A stretch of DNA of 64,000 nt from Iamia sp038233335 (GTDB lineage Bacteria > Actinomycetota > Acidimicrobiia > Acidimicrobiales > Iamiaceae), in the NCBI GenBank assembly GCA_038233335.1, contig JBBSME010000001.1, forward strand, positions 9,810 through 73,809, written 5' to 3'. Each line of letters begins with the position of its first letter. Position 1 is the stretch's first letter. Made by a program: the position numbers and the translations under genes. The notes under the pieces are model-generated. The model made no database searches and was not told where the DNA came from. It saw only the letters and a list, made by a program, of their open reading frames with translations. Of the stretch, positions 51,424 through 60,621 are shown piece by piece.

Positions 51424-54171
51424 TCAGCCCAGGCGGCGGACGGTGGGGTCGGTGGCCCAGGGGGCGAGGACGAGGCGGACGTCGATGACTGCGGCCTGCT
51501 CGTCGGAGACGATGACCGGGGCCAGCCTGAGGTGCGCCACCTCGGGCACGGCGTCGGCCAGGGCCGACACCCGCAGCAGCAGGTCGACCAGGGCCTGGCG
51601 CCCGGCCGGGGCCAGGTCGGCCAGGTCCTCCGCCGCGGGGCCGTGGTTGACCAGGGCCACCGCATCGGCATCGGTGAGGGGCAGGATCCGCTGGACCATG
51701 CCCCCGCCCAGGGAGAGGCCGAAGCCCACCAGCGAGCCCAGCACCGGATCCTGGACCAGCTCGATCCGCACATCGACCCCGTTGGGAGCCATGTCCTGGA
51801 CGAGGGCCGTCTCCATGGCCGTCCCGTGGCGACCGGCCATCCGCTCGTAGGAGCCGCGCAGCTCGTCGGCGACAAAGATGTCGACGGCCACGCCCCCCTC
51901 CTCCGTGCGGCTGGGGCGGTCGACCCCGGCCGCCTTGAGGGCGACGGGCCAGCCGATGGCCTCGGCGGCCGCGACCGCCTCGTCAGCAGTGGTCACCGCC
52001 TCCTGGGCCACGGGACGGATGCCGGCATCACCCAGCAGCGCCAGCGCGTCGGCCAGCACCAGCGGCTGGCGGGCCTCCCCGTCGACCGGCGACCCCGGTC
52101 CCGTGTCGAGCAGTCGGTCGGCGCGGGCCCGAGCGGCGTCCGCATCCACCCCATCCACCGACGGCACCGTCCCGGTCTGGTGGGCTCGCCACTCCTGGTA
52201 GCTGGCCACCCGCCCCAGGGCGTGGGCCGCGCCCTCCGGAAAGGTGAACACGGGCACCGTGCCGGCCACGGCCGCGCCCGGGGCCACGGAACCGAGGAAC
52301 GAGGCCACGATCGGCTTGGCGCTGTCGGCCGCCACCTCGGCCAGGGCCCGGGCCATGGGCTCGACCCCACCGTCGATGGCCGGCGCGTGGAGGACCAGCA
52401 GAGCGTCGACGCTGGGGTCGTCCAGCAGACCCCGTGCGGCCAGGGTGAGCTCCCGAGGTCCGGCGTCGGAGGTCAGCTCGGAGGGGTTCCCGAAGCGGGT
52501 GCCGTCGAGCAGCTGCGGGCTGAGGGTCGCCTCGGTGGCGGGATCCAGGGTGGCCAGCTCGAGCCCGGCGGCCAGGCAGGCGTCGCTGGCCAGCACGGCC
52601 GGGCCCCAGAAGTTCGACAGCACCGCCACCCGGCGTCCGGCAGGGAGCGGCTGGTCGGCCAGCACCCGGGTCACGTCGAACAGCTGCTCGAGCGTGTCCA
52701 CCCGGATCACCCCGGTCTGGGCCAGGAGCGCATCGGAGACCAGCTCGCTGACCTGGCCGGCGGTGCTCCCGGCGCGGGTCGGCCCCGCGAACCCGTCGCC
52801 CCGTCCGTCGATGCCCCGGTCCGGCCGGCGGCGGGCCAGGGCCGTGCCCGCCTTCACGGCCACGATCGGCTTGACCCGACCCACCCGCCGGGCGATGCGG
52901 GCGAAGTTTCGGGGGTTGCCGAAGCTCTCCAGGTAGAGCACGACCACGTCGGTGGCCTCGTCGTCCTCCCAGTACTGGAGCAGGTCGTTGCCCGACACGT
53001 CGGCCTTGTTGCCAGTGGCCACGAAGGAGGACACGCCCACGCCCAGCTGCTCCAGCCGCCGGAGCACCGCGGCCCCGATGGTGCCCGACTGGGACGACAC
53101 CGCGACCCGACCGGGACGGGGCGCGACATCGGCGAAGGTGGCGACCAGCTGCACGTCCGGCGCGGTGTTGACCACGCCCATGGTGTTGGGGCCGATGAGC
53201 CGGATGCCGAGGCGACGGGCCTGCTCGACCAGGGCCGCCTCGCGAGCCGCCCCCTCCTCCCCGGCCTCGGCGAACCCGGCCGAGATGACGATCAGGCCCT
53301 GGACCCGCTTGCGCCCGCACTGCTCCACCACCTCGGTCACCTGGTCGGCGGGGACGACGACCACGGCCAGGTCGATCTCGTCGGGGACATCGAGGATGGT
53401 CGGGTGGGCCCGGACGCTGGCCACCACGTCGGCCTCGGGGTTGACCGGGTAGAGGGCGCCGTCGAGCTCTGCCGCCAGCAGCCGCCGGAAGACGGCCTGG
53501 CCCAGGCTGTCGGGCCGCCGCGACGCACCGATCACGGCCACCGAGCGGGGAGCGAGGATCCGGGCCACCGACCGGGCCTCCGCTCGCCGGGCCCGCTCGG
53601 CCATGGCCTCCATGGCCTCCTCGGTCGGCTCGATGGGGAACTCGACCTCGATCACCCCGTCGCTGAAGCGGCTGGTGACCTCGAAGCCGACCTGGCGGAA
53701 GACGCCCAGCATCCGACGGTTGCTGGGCAGGACCTGAGCCGTGAACCCGGTGAGCCCGGCCTCGCGGGCCGCAGCCGCGAGGTACTCGAGAAGGACGGTG
53801 GCCATGCCTCGGCCGGAGTGCTGGTCGTCGGTGAAGAAGGCGACCTCGGCCTCGGAGCGCGCCGGGTGGCGGTCGTAGCGGGAAACCCCGACCAGCTCGT
53901 CGTTGATCAGCCCGATGAAGGCCATGCGGTCGATCCCGTCGACCTCGGTCAGGCGGGCGATGTCGGTGCTGCTCAGTCGGGGGCGGGGGCTGAAGTACCG
54001 GAAGTAGATGCTCTCGGGCGACTGCCGCTCGTGGAAGCGGGCGATGCGCTCCCCGTCCTCAGGCCGGATGGGGCGCACGTGCATGGTGCCGCCGTCAGAG
54101 AGGACGACGTCGGCTTCCCACTGGTCGACCTCGATGTGGACCGGCTCGGGGGAAGACGCATCGTCGGCCAT
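51424..54171 (-). CDS. GNAT acetyltransferase / NDP-forming acyl-CoA ligase fusion
   Basis: A 915-residue protein. Residues 20-190 form a GNAT domain (MHVRPIRPEDGERIARFHER, SGRGMATVLLEYLAAAAREA). From about 205 come ligase domains: SVAVIGASRRPDSLGQAVFR (CoA-binding Rossmann), RLIGPNTMGVVNTAPDVQL, VSSQSGTIGAAVLRRLEQLG and FVATGNKADVSGNDLLQYW; the last 200 residues are an ATP-grasp domain (GWPVALKAAGVDR). This layout is that of PatZ/Pat-like protein lysine acetyltransferases, which switch off acyl-CoA synthetases such as those in this window. Whether the ligase part is active is uncertain. Confidence 0.88.
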   Translation of the reverse strand: MADDASSPEPVHIEVDQWEADVVLSDGGTMHVRPIRPEDGERIARFHERQSPESIYFRYFSPRPRLSSTDIARLTEVDGIDRMAFIGLINDELVGVSRYDRHPARSEAEVAFFTDDQHSGRGMATVLLEYLAAAAREAGLTGFTAQVLPSNRRMLGVFRQVGFEVTSRFSDGVIEVEFPIEPTEEAMEAMAERARRAEARSVARILAPRSVAVIGASRRPDSLGQAVFRRLLAAELDGALYPVNPEADVVASVRAHPTILDVPDEIDLAVVVVPADQVTEVVEQCGRKRVQGLIVISAGFAEAGEEGAAREAALVEQARRLGIRLIGPNTMGVVNTAPDVQLVATFADVAPRPGRVAVSSQSGTIGAAVLRRLEQLGVGVSSFVATGNKADVSGNDLLQYWEDDEATDVVVLYLESFGNPRNFARIARRVGRVKPIVAVKAGTALARRRPDRGIDGRGDGFAGPTRAGSTAGQVSELVSDALLAQTGVIRVDTLEQLFDVTRVLADQPLPAGRRVAVLSNFWGPAVLASDACLAAGLELATLDPATEATLSPQLLDGTRFGNPSELTSDAGPRELTLAARGLLDDPSVDALLVLHAPAIDGGVEPMARALAEVAADSAKPIVASFLGSVAPGAAVAGTVPVFTFPEGAAHALGRVASYQEWRAHQTGTVPSVDGVDADAARARADRLLDTGPGSPVDGEARQPLVLADALALLGDAGIRPVAQEAVTTADEAVAAAEAIGWPVALKAAGVDRPSRTEEGGVAVDIFVADELRGSYERMAGRHGTAMETALVQDMAPNGVDVRIELVQDPVLGSLVGFGLSLGGGMVQRILPLTDADAVALVNHGPAAEDLADLAPAGRQALVDLLLRVSALADAVPEVAHLRLAPVIVSDEQAAVIDVRLVLAPWATDPTVRRLG

Positions 54172-54259
54172 CGCGGTGAGGGTACTGAGGGCCGGCGGCC
54201 GGCGGGCCCCGGGGGTGACCGGTGACCTCGTTGCCGCGGCTCTGCTAGGAACGCCGGTC

Positions 54260-55663
54260 GTGCACCGCGTCCCCCTCCACGGCCACCTCGACCTGGGCCC
54301 GGTGTGGCGGGACCTGGAGCTGCCCACCGCCTTCCCGCCCGAGGTGGAGGCCGCCGCGGCCGAGGCCACCGACGCCGTCCCCGAGCGGCGCGACGCCACC
54401 GACCTGGCCATGGTCACCGTGGACCCTCCCGGCTCGATGGACCTCGACCAGGCCCTCCACGTGGCCGAGCAGACCGACGGGGGCTGGCGGGTCAGCTACG
54501 CCATCGCCGATGTGGCCGCCCTGGTGCCCGCCGGCGGCCCCATCGATGTCGAAGCCCGACAGCGGGGGGAGACGCTGTACCTGCCCGACGGCCGGGTGCC
54601 GCTACACCCGCCGGCCCTGGGCGAGGGCGCGGCCAGCCTCCTGCCCGGCGAGGTGCGCCCTGCCGTGCTGTGGACCATCGACGTGAACGCCGACGGGGCA
54701 GCGGGTGCGATCCGGGTGGAGCGGGCCACCGTCCGCAGCCGGTCGCGTCACGACTACCGGACCCTCCAGGCCGCGCTCGACGACGGCTCCGCCCCGGAGG
54801 GCACCACCGCCCTGCCGGGGCTGGGTGCAGCCCGACGGGCCCAGGCCCGCGTGCGGGGCGCGATCGAGCTGGGCCTGCCCTCCCAGGAGGTGGTCCAGCG
54901 GCCGGACGGCACCTGGACCATCGAGCTGCGGGGCTCGCTCCCGGTGGAGGAGTGGAACGCGGAGGTGTCGCTCCTCACCGGCATGGCGGCGGCGTCCCTG
55001 ATGCTCGAGGCCGGGATCGGCCTGCTGCGCACGCTGCCCGAACCCGAGGACCGCACCGTCGCCACCCTCCGCCGGGCCGCGCCGGCCCTCGGCGTGCTGT
55101 GGCCTGAGGGCGCGCTCCCCGGTGCGGTGCTCGCCGGGTTGGACAGCCACGACACCCACCACGCCGCCTTCATGGACCTGGCCGCCACCCTCCTGCGAGG
55201 TGCGGGCTACACCCCGTTCGACGGTGCCCGGCCGGAGCGGACGGCCCACGCCGGCGTGGCCTCGTCCTACGCCCACGTCACCGCCCCGATCCGGCGGCTG
55301 TGCGACCGGTTCGCGACAGAGGTGTGCCTGGCCGTCGCCGCCGACCGCGACGTCCCGCAGTGGACCCGTGAGGCGCTGCCCCTCCTCCCCGACCTGATGA
55401 GCCAGAGCGGGCGCCGCTCCCGCGAGGTCGAGCGGGCCGCGGTGGACCACGTGGAGGCCTGGCTGCTGGCCGACCGCGTCGGCGACGTGTTCGAGGCTGC
55501 GGTCGTCGACCACGACGAGGAGCGGGACCGCTCCACCGTCGTCCTGGAGGACCCAGCGGTCCAGGCCCGCTGCGACGGCCGCCCGCCCCTCGGAGAGCGC
55601 ACCGAGGTCCGCCTGGTCACCGCCGACCTCGCCTCCCGCACCGTCCGCTTCGCCCCCGCCTGA
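54260..55663 (+). CDS. RNB-domain ribonuclease (RNase II/R family)
   Basis: A 467-residue stand-alone RNB protein. The catalytic block is VTVDPPGSMDLDQALHVAEQ, followed by YAIADVAALVPAGGPIDVEA, RGETLYLPDGRVPLHPPALG, and SSYAHVTAPIRRLCDRFATE near the end, all family signatures. It lacks the cold-shock and S1 RNA-binding domains of full RNase II/R, as do shorter actinobacterial forms. It digests RNA from the 3' end. GTG at 54260 fits the homology; earlier in-frame starts would overlap the control region of the divergent gene. A hairpin follows 30 bases after the stop. Confidence 0.88.
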   Translation: MHRVPLHGHLDLGPVWRDLELPTAFPPEVEAAAAEATDAVPERRDATDLAMVTVDPPGSMDLDQALHVAEQTDGGWRVSYAIADVAALVPAGGPIDVEARQRGETLYLPDGRVPLHPPALGEGAASLLPGEVRPAVLWTIDVNADGAAGAIRVERATVRSRSRHDYRTLQAALDDGSAPEGTTALPGLGAARRAQARVRGAIELGLPSQEVVQRPDGTWTIELRGSLPVEEWNAEVSLLTGMAAASLMLEAGIGLLRTLPEPEDRTVATLRRAAPALGVLWPEGALPGAVLAGLDSHDTHHAAFMDLAATLLRGAGYTPFDGARPERTAHAGVASSYAHVTAPIRRLCDRFATEVCLAVAADRDVPQWTREALPLLPDLMSQSGRRSREVERAAVDHVEAWLLADRVGDVFEAAVVDHDEERDRSTVVLEDPAVQARCDGRPPLGERTEVRLVTADLASRTVRFAPA

Positions 55664-55692
55664 CCTCGATCGAGGGCGGCGCCACCCTCCGA

Positions 55693-55737
55693 AACTGCGT
55701 ACCTGGCTCGCGCTCGGCGCGACTCACGTACGCAGTT
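55693..55737. terminator. Hairpin with perfect 10-bp arms after the RNB gene
   Basis: AACTGCGTAC (55693-55702) pairs exactly with GTACGCAGTT (55728-55737) around a 25-base loop. It lies 30 bases after the ribonuclease stop and 138 bases before the FHA gene. The design matches the other 3'-end hairpins of the window; no T-run follows. Confidence 0.75.
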
Positions 55738-55875
55738 CCCCTGGGGGCCAGGGGAGCGTCGATCTTGCGGGGGCGCCCAACCCGGAGACCACCGTGGCCA
55801 ACGCGCCAGGACGGGGTGGCCCCCCTCAGCCTCCCGTCCCCGTGACCGGGGCTGGCCCTCGGTAGCCTCCGGGCC

Positions 55876-56490
55876 GTGATCGACGTCCTCGCGCTCCTGG
55901 CCGGCTTCGCCGTCGGTGTGCTGGCCGCGCTCGCCATCGCCGGCCTGGCCGGGGGCAAGTCCCCCGTCCGGGTCCCCGGGCCCGCCCGCGCGCCCGCTCC
56001 CTCTCCGGCCCCGCAGCCCCCGCAGCAGGCGGCCGCTCCCCCGCCCGCCATCCGCGTCAACCGCCCGTCGCCTGGCGCTCCTCCCGCCGACGCGCCAGCC
56101 CCGTCCCCGGCCGCTCGTCCGCCGTCCGGGCCGGTGCGGGCCCGACTGACACCGTCCGACGGGTCGGACTCGGTCGACCTGGGCGACGAGGTGGTCACCA
56201 TGGGCCGGGGCACCGACCAGCGCCTCCGCATCCCCGACAGCCGGGCCAGCCGGGCCCACGCCATCGTCCGCCCACGGGCCAAGGGTGGTTGGGAGCTCAA
56301 GGACATGGGCTCGGCCAACGGCACCCAGCTCAACGGCCACGCCATCCCCGAGGGACGGGTGGCGCCGCTGCGCGACGGCGACCGCATCGGCATCGGCCCG
56401 GTCACGATCACCTACTCGGAGCGCTCCGGCGGGTCACCGCCACCCGACCCCGGACCTGCGCCCGACCCCGACGCCACGAGGATCCTCTAG
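55876..56490 (+). CDS. FHA-domain membrane-anchored protein
   Basis: A 204-residue protein with one N-terminal membrane helix (VLALLAGFAVGVLAALAIAG), a 60-residue Pro/Ala-rich linker and an FHA domain (RLTPSDGSDSVDLGDEVVTM, RIPDSRASRAHAIVRPRAKG, MGSANGTQLNG). FHA domains bind phosphothreonine peptides, so it should read the signal of Ser/Thr kinases at the membrane. The next gene, an LCP protein, begins the base after the stop. In actinobacteria FHA proteins often work in cell-wall and division control. Confidence 0.88.
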   Translation: MIDVLALLAGFAVGVLAALAIAGLAGGKSPVRVPGPARAPAPSPAPQPPQQAAAPPPAIRVNRPSPGAPPADAPAPSPAARPPSGPVRARLTPSDGSDSVDLGDEVVTMGRGTDQRLRIPDSRASRAHAIVRPRAKGGWELKDMGSANGTQLNGHAIPEGRVAPLRDGDRIGIGPVTITYSERSGGSPPPDPGPAPDPDATRIL

Positions 56491-57519
56491 ATGGTCGCCG
56501 TCATCCTCTTCGTGGTGGGCCTGGTCCAGGGCCTCGCGCTGGTCGGGGCCATCGTCGCCTTCCGCGGCCGGCGCACCGTCCGCCCCGACGGTCGCCCCGG
56601 CCGTCAGCGCGGCATGTGGCGCGTCCTGCTCGGCCTCATCGCCCTGGGCGTGGTCCTGAGCCTCCTGGCAGTGGAGGCGGGCTGGTTCTATGCCGTGCGC
56701 CAGTGGGACAAGGTGGAACGGGTCGACGTGGACGTCGACGGCCAGAGCGTCCTCGAAGGCAGCCCCAAGGGCACCAACTACCTGCTGGTGGGCACCGACA
56801 ACCGGGAGGGGGTCGATGGCAACCGCTCCGACACGATCATGGTGCTGCGCACCGGCGACGGGCCGGCCCGCATCATGTCGCTGCCCCGTGACCTGCTGGT
56901 GCCCATCGCCGGCCGGGCCGACCCCACGCCGACGCTGATCAACGCGGCCTACAACGACGGCCCGGTCGCCCTGATCCAGACCGTGCAGCAGTCCGTCGGC
57001 ATCCCCATCGACCGCTACATCGAGATCGGGTTCGACAGCTTCGCCGGTGTCGTCGATGCAGTGGGCGGGGTGGTCATCGACTTCGAGCACCCGGCGTTGG
57101 ACACCGCGTCCGGCCTCGACGTCAAGGAGGCGGGCCCGGTCGAGCTCAACGGCGAGCAGGCCCTGGCCTACGTGCGCAGCCGCCGCTACACCGAGGTCAT
57201 CGACGGGGTCGAGGTGACCGACCCGACCGCTGACCTGGGTCGGGTCCAACGCCAGCAGGTCTTCCTGCGGGCGGTGCTGGGCGAGGCGGGGGGCAACAAG
57301 AACCCCTTCGAGCTGGCCGAGGTGGGCAACGCCCTCCTGGGTGGGCTGCGGGTCGACAACCACATGGAGCTGATCGACGCCCTGCGCTTCGCCCTGGCCA
57401 TGGGCGACCTCAACCCCGAGCCGACCACCCTCCCGACGGTGCCGGCGGCGTCGGACCCCAACCGCCTCGACCTCAAGCAGCCCGAGGCCGGCCGCATCAT
57501 CACCGACTTCAGCACCTGA
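56491..57519 (+). CDS. LytR-CpsA-Psr (LCP) family protein
   Basis: A 342-residue LCP protein with two N-terminal membrane helices (VVGLVQGLALVGAIVAF and LLGLIALGVVLSLLAVEAG) and the extracellular LCP domain: YLLVGTDNREGVDGNRSDTI, RIMSLPRDLLVPIAGR, LINAAYNDGPVALIQTVQQS and YVRSRRYTEVIDGVEV. The Arg and Asp residues of the phosphotransferase site are kept. LCP enzymes attach wall polymers, such as arabinogalactan or teichoic acids, to peptidoglycan. It starts immediately after the FHA gene, which ties wall assembly to kinase signalling. Confidence 0.92.
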   Translation: MVAVILFVVGLVQGLALVGAIVAFRGRRTVRPDGRPGRQRGMWRVLLGLIALGVVLSLLAVEAGWFYAVRQWDKVERVDVDVDGQSVLEGSPKGTNYLLVGTDNREGVDGNRSDTIMVLRTGDGPARIMSLPRDLLVPIAGRADPTPTLINAAYNDGPVALIQTVQQSVGIPIDRYIEIGFDSFAGVVDAVGGVVIDFEHPALDTASGLDVKEAGPVELNGEQALAYVRSRRYTEVIDGVEVTDPTADLGRVQRQQVFLRAVLGEAGGNKNPFELAEVGNALLGGLRVDNHMELIDALRFALAMGDLNPEPTTLPTVPAASDPNRLDLKQPEAGRIITDFST

Positions 57520-57551
57520 CGAGCCTCGCATCTGCGAGGTAGCCTCGCCGG

Positions 57552-57953
57552 ATGACCTCGCTGACGCCAGGACAGGCCGCAGAGCTGGCCGGCGTGAGCG
57601 TGGACACGGTGCGGCGCTGGACCGACCGGGGCGAGCTGGCCACCAGCCGCTTGGAGAACGGCCACCGCGCCATCGCGGGAGTCGACCTGGCCCGGTTCCT
57701 CGCCCAGCGGGCGGCGCCGGCCGCTGGCGGCACTCCCCCGCCCGGCCTGTCGGCCCGCAACCGGTTCCGCGGCATCGTCACCAAGGTCGTCCGCGACGGC
57801 GTGGCCGCCACCGTCGAGATCCAGTCCGGGCCACACCGGATCGTCTCCCTCATCACCGCCGAGGCCGTCGACGAGCTGGGCCTGGAGCCCGGGGTCCTGG
57901 CCGATGCCGCGGTGAAGTCGACCGACGTCCTCGTCGACCGGGCCCGCCCGTGA
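57552..57953 (+). CDS. HTH-TOBE protein, putative molybdate-responsive regulator
   Basis: A 133-residue protein with an N-terminal MerR-like helix-turn-helix (LTPGQAAELAGVSVDTVRRW and TDRGELATSRLENGHRAI) and a C-terminal TOBE/Mop domain (SARNRFRGIVTKVVRDGVAA, VEIQSGPHRIVSLITAEAVD). Mop domains bind molybdate, so it could be a small ModE-like regulator or a molybdate-storing protein. It overlaps modA as GTGA and so leads the modABC operon, allowing it to sense what the operon imports. Confidence 0.88.
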   Translation: MTSLTPGQAAELAGVSVDTVRRWTDRGELATSRLENGHRAIAGVDLARFLAQRAAPAAGGTPPPGLSARNRFRGIVTKVVRDGVAATVEIQSGPHRIVSLITAEAVDELGLEPGVLADAAVKSTDVLVDRARP

Positions 57954-58708
57954 TCCGAGTGGGCGGGCTGACCGTGCTCCTGCTCGCCTCCGTGGCCGCG
58001 TGTGGCGCGAGCGACGACGGAGGCGACGAGGCGGCCGGGTCCATCACCGTGTTCGCGGCGGCATCGCTGTCGGACGTGTACGCCGAGGTCGGCCGGGCCT
58101 TCGAGGAGGCCAACCCGGGGACGTCGGTCGCCTTCAGCTTCGGGCCGTCTTCGGGACTGGTCACCCAGGTCACCGAGGGGGCCCCGGCCGATGTCGTGGC
58201 CACTGCGTCGACGGCGACCATGGACGACCTCGTCGAGGCTGATGCCATCGACGGCGACCCCGTCCCCTTCGCCACCAACGCGCTGGCCATCGCCGTCCCG
58301 CCCGGCAACCCCGGCGCCGTGACCGGCCTGGCCGACCTGGCCGACGGCGACCTGATCGTGGCCCTGTGCGCCGCGGAGGTGCCGTGCGGGAGCTTCGCCC
58401 GTCAGGCCTTCGACCGGGCCGGGGTCGAGCCGTCGGTCGACACCGAGGAGCAGGACGTGCGGGCGCTGCTGACCAAGGTCGAGGCGGGCGAGGTCGACGC
58501 CGGCGTCGTGTACCGCACCGACGTGACCGCGGCCGGCGACCGGGTCGAGGGCATCGAGGTCCCCGACGCCGAGAACGTGGTCGCGACCTACCCCATCGCC
58601 GTCACCCGCCAGGCCGGCGACCCGGCCACGGCCCGGGCGTTCATCGAGCTCCTGGTCTCCGACAAGGGCCAGGCCCTGCTCGCCGACGCCGGGTTCGGCC
58701 CCCCGTGA
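57950..58708 (+). CDS. modA: Molybdate ABC transporter binding lipoprotein
   Basis: A 252-residue binding protein with lipoprotein signal VLLLASVAACG, then SITVFAAASLSDVYAEVGRA, the family's opening motif with the oxyanion-binding Ser, FSFGPSSGLVTQVTEGAPAD, and VYRTDVTAAGDRVEGI with the conserved Tyr. It captures molybdate (or tungstate) outside the membrane. The GTG start overlaps the regulator gene and its stop overlaps modB, both as GTGA. Confidence 0.92.
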   Translation: MIRVGGLTVLLLASVAACGASDDGGDEAAGSITVFAAASLSDVYAEVGRAFEEANPGTSVAFSFGPSSGLVTQVTEGAPADVVATASTATMDDLVEADAIDGDPVPFATNALAIAVPPGNPGAVTGLADLADGDLIVALCAAEVPCGSFARQAFDRAGVEPSVDTEEQDVRALLTKVEAGEVDAGVVYRTDVTAAGDRVEGIEVPDAENVVATYPIAVTRQAGDPATARAFIELLVSDKGQALLADAGFGPP

Positions 58709-59517
58709 GCCGGCCGGCGGAGGTCCCCACGGCCGCCGGAGGGGTCCCCCGCGTGCTGGTGCCGGTCGCGGTGGTCGCCATCGGCTTCCTCGTCCTGCCC
58801 CTCGTCGGGCTGCTCCAGCGAACGCCGTGGTCCGACCTGGGATCGATCCTGGGCTCGGCGGAGGTGCGGGACGCCCTCCGGCTGTCCCTCGTGACCGCCC
58901 TGACCAGCACCGGTCTGTGCCTCGTGCTCGGCGTGCCACTGGCCTGGGTGCTGGCCCGGGCCCCGTTCCCGGGACGCCGGATCGCGCGCGGCCTCGTCAC
59001 CCTCCCGATGGTCCTGCCCCCTGTCGTGGGCGGTGCCGCCCTCCTCTTCGCCCTGGGCCGACGCAGCCCGTTCGGCCGAGCCCTGGAGGACCTGACCGGC
59101 ATCACCCTGCCCTTCACCACCGCCGGGGTGGTGCTGGCCCAGACCTTCGTCGCCCTCCCGTTCCTGGTGGTGACGGTCGAGGGCGCGCTGCGCAGCGTGG
59201 ACCGGGGCCTCGAGGAGGCGGCCGCCACCCTGGGAGCCGGACGGTGGACGGTGCTCCGTCGGGTGACGGTGCCCCAGGTGGCACCGTCGCTGCTGGCCGG
59301 GGCGGTGCTGGCCTGGGCCCGGGCCCTGGGCGAGTTCGGGGCCACCATCACCTTCGCCGGCAACCTCCAGGGGCGCACCCAGACCATGCCGCTGGCCGTG
59401 TACCAGACGCTCCAGGGTGGCGATCAGGACGCCGCCATCGCCCTCAGCCTCGTCCTGGTGGTGGTCTCCCTCAGCGTCCTGGTCGCGCTGCGGGGCCGCT
59501 GGGCCCGCGGCCTGTGA
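58705..59517 (+). CDS. modB: Molybdate ABC transporter permease
   Basis: A 270-residue permease with six membrane helices. It has LSLVTALTSTGLCLVLGVPL, TLPMVLPPVVGGAALLFALG (ModB signature) and the ATPase-contact loop EEAAATLGAGRWTVLRRVTV, with ARALGEFGATITFAGN, another molybdate-permease hallmark. GTG start at 58705 overlaps the modA stop, and the stop overlaps modC, again as GTGA. Confidence 0.92.
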   Translation: MSRPAEVPTAAGGVPRVLVPVAVVAIGFLVLPLVGLLQRTPWSDLGSILGSAEVRDALRLSLVTALTSTGLCLVLGVPLAWVLARAPFPGRRIARGLVTLPMVLPPVVGGAALLFALGRRSPFGRALEDLTGITLPFTTAGVVLAQTFVALPFLVVTVEGALRSVDRGLEEAAATLGAGRWTVLRRVTVPQVAPSLLAGAVLAWARALGEFGATITFAGNLQGRTQTMPLAVYQTLQGGDQDAAIALSLVLVVVSLSVLVALRGRWARGL

Positions 59518-60608
59518 GCGGGCCGGCGTCCGCCGAGGGCGGACTGGAGGCCCACATCGAGGTGAGCGAAGGGGACTTCCACCTCGATGTGGACCTCCAC
59601 GTCGCCCCGGGCGAGGTCCTCGGGCTCCTCGGACCCAACGGAGCCGGGAAGTCCACCGTGCTGCGGACCGTGGCCGGGCTCCGACCGCTCGACGGCGGCC
59701 GGGTCGTCCTCGGTGACCAGGTGCTGGACGACCCCGGCGCGGCGGTTCGGCTGGCCCCTGAGGCGAGGCCGGTGGGCGTGGTCTTCCAGGACCTGCGCCT
59801 CTTCCCCAACCTGGCGGCCCGCGACAACGTCGCCTTCGGGCCTCGGGCCCGAGGGGTGGCACGCGCCGACGCAGAGGCTCGGGCCGACGGGTGGCTGGAG
59901 CGGGTCGGCCTGTCGGACCAGGCGGGCGTGCATCCGGCGCGCCTGTCCGGCGGACAGGCGCAGCGCGTCGCCCTGGCCCGGGCGCTGGCGGCCGAGCCCC
60001 AGGTGCTCCTCCTCGACGAGCCGCTCGCCTCCCTCGACGCGGCGACCCGGGCCGAGGTCCGCCGGGTGCTGCGGGACCACCTGGCCGCCTTCGCGGGGCC
60101 GGCGGTGATGGTCACCCACGACGCCGTCGACGCGCTGACCCTGGCTGATCGGCTCCTGGTCCTCGATCGTGGCTCGGTGATCCAAGAGGGGCTGCCCGCC
60201 GAGATCGCCCGCAGGCCCCGCTCGGCGTGGGTGGCCGAGCTGGTCGGGCTCACCCTGCTGGCCGGGCGGGTCGACGCTGGCGGCCGGGTGCGCCTGGCGG
60301 CGACAGACGGTGCGGTGGCGACCGTCCCCGATGCGCAGCTGGCTGCTGGGTCCGAGGTCTACGTGGCGGTGCGACCCCGGTCGGTCGCCGTGCACCGAAC
60401 CCACCCCGAGGGCAGCCCCCGCAACGTGTGGCCGGCCACCGTGGTGGGGGTGGAGGCCGCGGCCGATCGGGTACGGATCGCCACCGAGGGCCCGGTCCCG
60501 GCCACGGCCGAGATCACCCCGGCCGCGCTGGCCGAGCTGGGCGTCGGCCCGGGGGACCCGGTCTGGCTGTCGGTCAAGGCCACCGAGGTGGACGTCTACC
60601 CGCGCTGA
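59514..60608 (+). CDS. modC: Molybdate ABC transporter ATPase
   Basis: A 364-residue ATPase: Walker A LGPNGAGKST, signature LSGGQAQRVALARAL, Walker B VLLLDEPLASLD, switch His in VTHDAVDAL, then a C-terminal MOP/TOBE domain (VAVRPRSVAVHRTHPEGS, WLSVKATEVDVYPR) that can inhibit transport when molybdate is bound. It ends the four-gene operon. CorA follows convergently 13 bases on, with no hairpin between. Confidence 0.93.
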   Translation: MSGPASAEGGLEAHIEVSEGDFHLDVDLHVAPGEVLGLLGPNGAGKSTVLRTVAGLRPLDGGRVVLGDQVLDDPGAAVRLAPEARPVGVVFQDLRLFPNLAARDNVAFGPRARGVARADAEARADGWLERVGLSDQAGVHPARLSGGQAQRVALARALAAEPQVLLLDEPLASLDAATRAEVRRVLRDHLAAFAGPAVMVTHDAVDALTLADRLLVLDRGSVIQEGLPAEIARRPRSAWVAELVGLTLLAGRVDAGGRVRLAATDGAVATVPDAQLAAGSEVYVAVRPRSVAVHRTHPEGSPRNVWPATVVGVEAAADRVRIATEGPVPATAEITPAALAELGVGPGDPVWLSVKATEVDVYPR

Positions 60609-60621
60609 CGGCCGACGACGG

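Noticed and set aside
49369..54225. A 1618-codon open frame on the plus strand
   Set aside because: It is antisense to the quinone oxidoreductase, FtsX-like and GNAT/ligase genes, is rich in Gly/Arg/His/Val and shows no family motif; long antisense frames are normal in DNA this rich in GC.
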